Positions 56,783 to 64,000 of a stretch of 64,000 nt of DNA are shown here, in pieces. A model generated the notes under the pieces. The model searched no databases. It saw nothing but the letters and a program-made list of their open reading frames with translations, and had not been told where the DNA came from. The stretch is from NCBI GenBank assembly GCA_047495785.1, contig JBLDXI010000042.1:3906001-3970000 (forward strand), given 5' to 3'. A program made the translations under genes and the position numbers. Positions within the stretch are counted from its first letter, which is position 1. Every line of letters begins with the position of its first letter. This DNA comes from Lepidodermella squamata (lineage: Eukaryota; Gastrotricha).

Positions 56783-58057
56783 ATGTCGACTAGTGACGAT
56801 GTGAATAACGGCCAGCGACGTAGTAGCACCAGTGCCGATAGTTCCGTCGATGAACTCGAAGCTCTGTTCAAGCGTTACTGCGTTCTAGGCCAGGGTCATG
56901 GCTGCAAAAAGACAACTTTAACGCAAACGCAAATGAACAAGCTATTTATGGACGCTGGAATTTATAAGGAATTTCCTAAACTGGACAGAAACGTGCTGGG
57001 AATCTACTGGAGCTATGCCTTTAAAAAGGAGAAGGAAATCGATTATTCAACGGCTGTGGGGGGCTGGAAAACCGTGTTTGCCGATCGTTACAACATTGAT
57101 TCGAAGGGCGAAGTTTCGAAGGAGGATTTTTGGATGCGGTTTTCGCTTAAACTCGGCCAGTGCCACGGGCCGAAACTGGCGGCGACGAAGGTTGAAACGG
57201 TGGGGGTTATGGAACGGCTGACTGATGAGTCGAAATACACTGGCATGCACAAATTGCGAGCGTCCCAATCAGCTCAAGTGCCGGCTCAGAATGGTGTAGC
57301 AGCAAAGCCAAAGGTATAGGATACACTTCATCATAAAGTTGTACTAAAATTTTCGCGTAATGTTCGAATGGGATTATTTAGAATTTCAATCGCACTGGGA
57401 CTCTTATCGAATATTTCCCAAGTTTTCGCTCTCATGAGTAAAAAGAATAATATTGGGGTGGATATCGATTATCGATTTCTGTCATCGATTTTTGCAAATG
57501 AGTAATCTTTCCGATATTACTAGCAGTATAGGAATGGAACCCTTAATTTTTCACACCTTGAGGGTTCCTGGTAGCTAAAATAAGAAATCCTAGGGTTAAT
57601 TAATAATTAGTAAACTCATCGATTAAGAAAAGTCGAAAGCGTGAAATTTGGAGCTGGAACCTTGGAACCTTTTGAGCTGGCCTTTTCCTTGGAAATATGT
57701 AAGCCTCTAGCCCAGAAAACTGTTAAAAAATGTCCAACTTGATGCCAACATGGATGCCAAGGCTCAAACTTCGTTTCCGTTATATGAGGTTTTTTGTTTT
57801 CTTTCATGCAGAGTTCAGAGGTCGATATGAGAATTTTTGCTTTTTACTTTTTACTTCACTGAATTTAAATAAAGATTAGTGAAATGATTCAATTTTTCTC
57901 AAATTAGGCTGTCTCCAAGCCTGCTTCAGCTCGGCCTGGTCTTACAACGTCGACGTCTAATCACGCTGTATCGGCTACGCATCAACGCACTTCGGCCATG
58001 TCGAAATCGACAAGTACGACGCACCGACAAGTGGCAACGTCCAGCGGCACTCGATAA
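56783..58057 (+). CDS. TPPP: TPPP/p25-alpha, tubulin polymerization-promoting protein
   Basis: TPPP bundles and stabilises microtubules. Exons 56783-57313 and 57908-58057 join in phase to 226 residues (vertebrate family 170-220). The p25-alpha domain spans about 25-165: ALFKRYCVLGQGHG, FMDAGIY, IYWSYAFKKEKEIDYSTA and EDFWMRFSLKLG. The conserved C-terminal motif appears as DESKYTGMHKLR. The second exon adds an S/T-rich basic tail ending TSSGTR, as often found for microtubule binding. ATG 56783 (MSTSDD) was preferred over an upstream in-frame ATG at 56726, because that would add an unlikely hydrophobic leader. An acceptor-like TTCTCCCAG ends at 56710. Confidence 0.92.
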
Positions 58058-58655
58058 ATTATTTATTTAACCATCGAATATATTGTTCGAAAATTCTAAC
58101 GAAAAAAATCAACCTTTTATCATCTGATCCGCACTTCTTTAAGAAGACAAAAAAAATGAGAAATCTAAATTATTATGATTATTATTTTAAGGTAGATGTA
58201 TCCTTAGCTTTTCTCGGTGATATTTTTTCGACTCTTACGACTATTTACGGAAGAACTATAAATAATTTTTACATTGTGATCGATGTTGTTTCTTGACACA
58301 ACTCACCGAGAAATTGAAAGGATAAATTCGAAGCTAAGAATATTAATCGTTTTCACTGTCCTTGAATCGCTTATAAATTATCGCTCTTTTCCTACAAATC
58401 ACATCAAAACTGAATCAATGAATACCTCGAGCAAAATCTATATTTCGAATTTTACTGTCAAATGAATTTATTATGCGGCATTAGCATAGTGTTTTTCATA
58501 CTCTTCATTTTGTCGTCCGTCCTGTTGTCAATCTGATTTCTTATTTAGCCGCTGAAATTCATTGTTATAAATAGAGAAATTTTTTAAATAAAATTGACGA
58601 ATTTTTTATTTCACACTCGTATTTCCTTTCATCTTCTTCATCTTTTCAGTTAAAT
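58058..58655. other. Convergent 3' region of TPPP and the methyltransferase
   Basis: The poly(A) signal for the plus-strand gene (AATAAA, 58588-58593) and that for the minus-strand gene (complement TTTATT, 58607-58612) are only about 20 bp apart. The two 3' ends therefore probably abut or overlap. No gene seen inside. Confidence 0.6.
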
Positions 58656-59538
58656 TTATTTCTCAGCATAGCCGTTAGCAGTTGGCGAGAACGGCCAAGA
58701 GACGATACCAGTTGTATTCAATCTATCGAGAAAATATACTTCATTTCATAATAGGATAAAATTGTACCTGAATTTGTTGACTTTGACGTCGCGAAATCCA
58801 GCCTTTTTCATGTCAACCCAGGGTTGTCTGATCAGGGTGCAGTCGGAGAAAAATGTGATCACGGGGAAGCTGAGGATGTATTGAACAGCTCTCATGACAA
58901 AGTCATCTTTCTCGCCCAAAACATGGTCCCAAAAGTAGTAACGCGAATCCTTAACTCGCTCAATTTGATAGCTTTTAATAAAAATAATAAAATCTCACTG
59001 GTTTCAGGACTCGGTGAATGACTTTGAACGACGAATCCAAGTCGCTCAAAGAGCAATTTGTAAGACGTGAAAAGGCCAAATCGATCGAATTATCGGCAAT
59101 CATATCACTTGTTATGTCCTCAAGGCGGCACCGTAAAACGGTCAAAGTACCTGAGCTGAAAAAATTAAAAAATTAAAATTAAGGTTGATTAAAAATTCTT
59201 TACCTTGCCAGGTGCGATTTCGACCACGTTTCATTGAATTTATCGTCAAAATCCGGGCAAGGATCTATGCAAATGACATGCGAACCTGGGGGATATGCGT
59301 CCAAAGCCGGGTAAGGACCACATCCGAATTCGAGTACAGTAGGACGTTGCGATCTGCTCAAAGCAAATCGCCGAATTTCGTTAGAAAATGGCTCATATAG
59401 ACTGCCCCAAGCGGCGTGGTAACTTGCACAGTCGTGGGTTATGTACAAGAAGTGCAACTTCCGCCGCAGCCATTCGATAATCCAAATAATGGGGAAAATA
59501 ACTTTAACCCATGTTGGGATGTTAAAAACAACGGCCAT
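58656..59538 (-). CDS. TMT1/METTL7-like membrane-associated methyltransferase
   Basis: This family of ER/lipid-droplet SAM-dependent methyltransferases includes METTL7A/B (thiol methyltransferases in mammals). Exons 59538-59204, 59155-58999, 58949-58768 and 58722-58656 join in phase to 246 residues, matching the usual 244. A hydrophobic N-terminal anchor (about 5-25) precedes SAM motif I, VLEFGCGPYPALDAYPPG (about 65-82), then CIDPCPDFDDKF. SIDLAFSRLTNCSL and VIHRVLKP match the post-motif region. RYYFWDHVLGEKD and a C-terminal NGYAEK are family-typical. An acceptor-like TTTTTGTCAG lies about 22 nt before the ATG. The substrate cannot be told from sequence. Confidence 0.88.
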
Positions 59539-60555
59539 GATGCTGATAAACCGGGTACTGACAAAAATACACAAGCTCTAAAAGGCAGTAGCAAGCCGGG
59601 AAATTCTAGGGGTGTGCGAAAACACGATTTTCGGAATTCTAATCAGTTCCCTTGTTGACTTGGTGTGGCGCAATAAAAAATAAAGGTTTTTTGCTGATAG
59701 ACTCATTGATAGATGTTAGCGCAAGTGAAAAAACCTTTTTCATCGTCACATATAATTCAGGACTCGGTGGTAGTAGTATAGTAATCCCGGAATATAAACG
59801 GCGTTATATAAAATAACGTGGTCAGACTTTTCAGCAGTGACACTTTTTCAGTAAAAAATGAATTTTGAATTTAGGTATATATTAATTAATCCTGGAGACA
59901 ATTCGGCAGTGACTTTTCATCAGCTGAAAGTTAAATTAAACTCCCAGTTCGCGATACTTATATATTTTTTAATTAAAATAATAAGTAATTTTTCAAAAGA
60001 CTTTTCAGCAGTTAAACGAAGCCTAGGTATATTGAGTCATTTTAGGCAGTCATTTTATTGATCTTAATCTCGTCAGTATCAATCCGAATTAAGCAAAAAA
60101 AGATTAGTAGCATCTAGCATCAATTCATTTATTGATATCATTCAAAGGAGACATTTAGAAACATTCTTCAGTCATTTCACAAATCTCAATATGTCAGAAA
60201 TCTCAGAATTAGTTTAACGGATCGAAATCTCATATTTAGAGGATTCACCTCTCACTATTCAATAATTACATTCAATCACGTGAAATCAGTCAAAGTCCGA
60301 AGCGTCGAGCCTATCCTGGGCAACTTCAGCCGCATCCTCTTCAGGACCCAATACGTACTCGGAGAATCGAGATGTCTTCGGCAGCATCTAATCTTAAAAA
60401 ATAAAATCTTAACAAATTGATCAGGAAAACTAATATCTTTTTTGTTACTTATTCATCATCTTCCAAGTCAAATTTCAAATTACTAATTTCACCGACTGAC
60501 AACAACACCTGATTGGTTATTATGCTGTATTTATTCTGTTTATTGAAAAAACTCA
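59539..60555. other. Intergenic region between the methyltransferase and the kinase
   Basis: The region contains the kinase 3' UTR (AATAAA on minus near 60534) and the methyltransferase promoter. A short acidic ORF is listed separately. Confidence 0.5.
60286..60387 (-). CDS. Short acidic ORF downstream of the kinase (hypothetical)
   Basis: Not recognised. A 33-codon ORF (MLPKTSRFSEYVLGPEED then an acidic end, DRLDASDFD) follows an acceptor-like TTTTTTAAG about 5 nt before the ATG. A second acceptor-like AACCAATCAG lies near 60513 with a donor-like AATAAGTAAC between. This could be a small operon-type gene, an alternative 3' exon of the kinase, or chance. The amino-acid composition looks coding. 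Confidence 0.25.
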   Translation of the reverse strand: MLPKTSRFSEYVLGPEEDAAEVAQDRLDASDFD

Positions 60556-61922
60556 TTATGGCACAGGTTTCAAATTAGGAAAACGAGTGAAGAGACTGGG
60601 AATGTGCTGTTCTGCAATCAAAGCAATTTTGTTCCAGTTGCTCCACAATTCAGCACTGTCTGCGATAGTTTCATCTATGATGAGAGCCTTGAGCATTTCC
60701 AATGTGACGGGATACTTTACAAAGTCCTGAACCTTCCGCAGCAAATGACTCTTTCCACCAAATTTGAGCCGTCGTCTAAGTACCATGTAGCCGACTGCCG
60801 AAGCTAAACAAGTTACATCGTAAGCAATGGTAATTCCCTTTTGGTTCATGCTGATATTAGCCGTAGTTGCTGTTTCACCGGAAGGATTGAGCTTCGCAGC
60901 TGAGCCAAAATCTCCAAGAACACATTCATGGCTATTAAGTTTAAAAAGATTCTCCAACTTGATGTCGCGATGACCGTATCCTTTCGACGAAAATGAATAT
61001 ATAGCCGACATGCCGCTTAACAACATAGAAACTATCTGTTCATCTTCGGGAGCTTCATTTTTGTAAAGAAGGTCTGCCATTGTACCAGAATAGAGCCTAT
61101 AAATATAGCAAGTATAAGGCGGATAGAGATCAAAATTGCCACTTTCTTACGGTGCTATAATTGCCAATCGTTTCATTCCATCATAACCTTCCAACTGAAA
61201 TGAGTCCAAAATAGGCATGACATAGTTTCCTGTCACAACTTTCGCAACTTCTCTTTCATTCCGCAGACTAATCAAAGGACCAACTTTAGCACAAAATTTT
61301 CTAGGAGGCATCCTAATCCCATCAATGGTAACAGATAGCGGTTGATTCTGATTCGTTACTTCGTAAATTCCGACTGAGCAGCCTGGCTTCAGAGAGACAG
61401 AAAGAACTTTATCAAAACTGTAACCAAAATTCTTATGGATCATTTCATTAGTCGAAGTCGATATCATGGAAAGCGCTTGTTTGATGAAGTTGTCGATATT
61501 AACTTTGTCCCATGTTTCACATCCTGGAAGCTGACGATAAAGCGATTTGTGTCGCTTGATGAACTCTTGGAGTGAGGGAGACAGGTGAGTAACTGCATTG
61601 AGACTTTCAATGAGTCTTATTTTCTCATCGTCTGAAGGAATGTACTGTCTGCTACGTAGCCGTGAATCTAAATCCGCAAGCGACACAAAACCTGCTCCAA
61701 GCAACGCGATAAGGAGGTTCAATTAGTAATAGTCAAAAGAGACTAACCTGGAGGTGGCACTGTAGATGGCAATGGTGATGGTGGAGGGTGTTTTGCCCGG
61801 CGATGCAGACAATATGTGCAGTTATCATTCTGGAAGAAACGATCTTGCTCATTGTGGTAGCGACAATGACACGCCACATTGTCTGACAGAAGCCCGTTGC
61901 ATACTGAAGCAAAGCCAGCCAT
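60556..61922 (-). CDS. Divergent protein kinase-like protein with N-terminal cysteine cluster
   Basis: Family not recognised. Exons 61922-61748, 61691-61151 and 61096-60556 join in phase to 418 residues. Residues 8-41 hold five cysteines and three histidines (CHCRYH, CTYCLH), a possible metal-binding module, followed by a proline-rich linker. The kinase-like part has the ATP-anchoring lysine (K194 in FCAKVG), a helix-C glutamate (E204 or E206), HRD at 281-283 with N288, and DFG at 301-303, so catalysis is plausible. No glycine-rich loop or APE motif can be seen, and the C-lobe is short. An acceptor-like GCATTCAG lies about 29 nt before the ATG. It sits 450 bp after an AAA-like ATPase gene on the same strand. 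Confidence 0.7.
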
Positions 61923-62371
61923 AGCGTTTGTTTAATAAATAACTCTCCTGAATGCAAAAAATAACAAAAGACTAGAAGGAAATCTTTCCAAAAGTTTGCG
62001 CCCGTCTGAACTAAACAAGGAAATATCAAAAAAGCAAGACATGAAAGTGATAGCGCTCGTTATACGTAAATCACACATTCTTCAAATGGAAATAAGCGGT
62101 TGAACAATTCATAGAAGTATTCAAGTAAATACAGCCTTATCAATAAGCCGTCAGGTAGTGTAGGGACTATATCTGGAAGTTACTACCAATTGTTTGGAAG
62201 TAGCAATCTTTTCCAAACTACCAAACAAGAGAAAAAAACTGAAACCCCAAATATTTCGATAGAAAAAATGAATCATAAAATAACAAAATAAAAGACGTGT
62301 TAATTTATCTCGTCAATGGGATTCATTTTATTCGATAAATTCAATACGAAGTCGGGGTTAGCACAAACAGC
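61923..62371. other. Spacer between ATPase and kinase genes
   Basis: AT-rich, 449 bp, no ORF of note. It contains the ATPase 3' UTR and perhaps a promoter or trans-splice region for the kinase gene. Confidence 0.5.
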
Positions 62372-63772
62372 TTAGAAATGCGTGACCTGAGGGTGCTCTT
62401 TGAAGTACAGCCGTTCAACGTTTGAGTAAAATGTCCACCGTTTCTCTGCAACCTTTGAAAGCACGTTTGCTAAAGTCATTCTATTTCCAATAGATGCAAT
62501 CTCTTCGACGTCGACATAAGTACCGCCATTCTTCAGATGTAGCTCAACATCTTTAACGGTGCAAACTGACTTCGCATCTGTGCATTCGAAAATGGCTTTG
62601 ATGACAATCTCATCTTGGAGACACTTCCAGCACTGCGCGATGTGATTCTTCACCTCTGAAAAGAGCGTATTCTTCACGTCTACGAAAAACCAAATATTCA
62701 TCAGTTTTAAGAGAAAAAGAACAAAGACGGGCAAGTACCTTCAAACTTTTTCCTCTTTATCAGGGACTCGGATACGTTTCTCAGCTGATTCAAACGACCA
62801 CCGACAAGCGCGAAGACCCGTGAGTAGAGAGTACCATCCGTGTTCGCCACACCACGTTTTTGAAGGTAATCGAAAACTTGATCTTGGTCAATGTCACCAA
62901 TGCGATACAATTCCCCACGTGAAAAAGAATTTCTACCTATTGAATAAATATGATGATTAGCAATTACTGAATTAAGTTGGCATGAAACCAACCGGTAATT
63001 TGCTGAGGCGCCGCTCCATCGGATGAGACAAAAATAGTGACGAATAGACGATCATCAATCGCATCTTTTGCGCCTTCTTGAAGCACTTCCAAAATGTCGG
63101 GATTCTTCTCCGCAAGCCGGTTCACGTTGTCAATGACCAGAACAGGCATTTTATTGTGTTTCGCCTTGTACCACTTAGCCATTTCTTTGAACCGAAAGTA
63201 CACTGGAAACCAATTTCCTTCATTAGCTTCAGAGAACAAGTATAGAACAAGCAGAGAAGAAAGGGCAAATTCTACTTACATGGCTTATCAGCGACAGGCT
63301 TTTTAAAGAAAGCACTAATACGATACTTGTAGCCGGTAGCATTGGCGAACTCCGATGCAAATAGAGAGACTTCCGCAGGGACATCCACGTAAATCACACC
63401 GCTGCCAACAGTTCGACACGCTTTCATAACAGCTGTCGTCTTTCCTGTACCATGACTTCCAGTAATTAGGCAATACCATCTTTTGATATTCAATGGTGAT
63501 GGCGTGAGCATGTGTAGCAAATCCTTCTCCAACTCTGGGCGGTCAACCGACGCTATTTCTTCCATGTCTAGAAATTCACCAGAGCCTCGTTCCAGGCGAA
63601 GTTTCAAAGCTCTTTCATCCTTATATCCAACGTAAGCCACATAGATGTAGTAGGCGACAGGTAGAACGACCATCGGGAATCGCATGAGCAATTCGAAAAA
63701 ATCGCCGACAAGGAAACATAACGTTTGCAGAATGCCCAGGGCTTCTTCCTCGGCGAAGCCATATGCGCCCAT
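62372..63772 (-). CDS. Membrane-anchored P-loop (AAA-like) ATPase, family unknown
   Basis: Exons 63772-63280, 63226-62993, 62936-62739 and 62679-62372 join in phase to 410 residues. A hydrophobic segment at about 33-50 (VVLPVAYYIYVAYVGY) is probably a membrane anchor. Walker A is GSHGTGKTT at 105-113. Walker B is VLVIDN near 193-198. A sensor-like strand FVTIFVSSDG and a winged-helix-like C-terminal part follow. Exon 2 could alternatively begin at a second in-frame acceptor (TTTCCAG), 21 nt further in. The layout recalls ORC/STAND-type ATPases, but I do not recognise the family. Its N-terminus lies near the window edge, so an upstream exon cannot be excluded. Confidence 0.72.
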
Positions 63773-64000
63773 ATCAATAAGGGTGCAGAATACAAAAGCT
63801 CAATTAATCCTCAACAGGACAGCACTGCCAACTAGCCTTCCATTTCCATTCATTTTGGTTTCTACTTCTACCTTAACTCTATCAATAACGACAAATAATG
63901 ATCCACCCACATATGAAACAAAGAAAAGAGAATACAAGTAGCATCGGTTTTGATTTCGAGAAGGGTCAATGTTGGAATTGAATAGCTCATTGCATTCGCT
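63773..64000. other. Window edge, no gene seen
   Basis: Upstream flank of the ATPase gene; no coding sequence recognised. Confidence 0.5.

Noticed and set aside
1-64000. CRISPR arrays, bacterial operons or prophage-type features
   Set aside because: The window is clearly eukaryotic (spliceosomal introns, animal genes, U5 snRNA). No spaced direct repeats of CRISPR type were seen.

Overview
This window is gene-dense animal nuclear DNA with short introns. Many introns are 41-60 nt with GT/AG ends and TTTCAG-type acceptors. The gene set is metazoan: Axin, Discs large, PAN3, TPPP, BRCC36, LRCH, SLC25A11, COX19, MsrA, an NDUFB6-like complex I subunit and a TMT1/METTL7-like methyltransferase. Splice-acceptor-like sites sit just 5' of several start codons without an obvious donor, and same-strand neighbours are only about 100-260 bp apart (UBX gene to carrier; MsrA to COX19 to LRCH). 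This suggests spliced-leader trans-splicing and operons, so a nematode is my best guess. The species is not identifiable from sequence alone, and no spliced-leader RNA gene was recognised.

Layout. 0-4.2 kb: PAN3 (-). 5.6-7.3 kb: a UBX-like gene and the 2-oxoglutarate/malate carrier (+), spaced like an operon. 7.3-11.5 kb: repeat-bearing intergenic DNA. 11.5-17.8 kb: Discs large (+), whose largest intron seems to carry a decayed mobile element. 17.8-22.0 kb: two U5 snRNA genes (-) and possibly a small membrane-protein gene. 22.0-26.7 kb: Axin (-). 26.7-30.8 kb: intergenic, with a LINE 3' fragment. 30.8-31.7 kb: NDUFB6-like (+). 34.1-40.2 kb: two tandem secreted PAN/C-type-lectin/kringle genes (+), each coding for 754 residues. 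40.6-43.3 kb: BRCC36 (-). 44.3-51.3 kb: LRCH (-) with two alternative terminal exons. 51.4-52.7 kb: COX19 and MsrA (-). 56.8-58.1 kb: TPPP (+). 58.7-59.5 kb: methyltransferase (-). 60.6-63.8 kb: a divergent kinase and an AAA-like ATPase (-).

The most striking observation is that MsrA encodes its catalytic residue as an in-frame UGA. The reading frame on both sides matches the MsrA active-site region, and a canonical form-2 SECIS element lies about 50 nt after the true stop codon. The gene is therefore a selenoprotein gene that conventional ORF prediction truncates. It is followed at once by COX19 and LRCH in what looks like one polycistronic unit.

Other points of note are the soluble versus membrane-anchored LRCH ends, the twin U5 genes with a shared palindromic octamer-like element, the lectin tandem with a highly conserved kringle exon, and the neighbouring kinase and ATPase, which I cannot place in a named family. 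Exon coordinates were derived by hand; the reading phase was checked to close through every multi-exon model called with confidence above 0.5.
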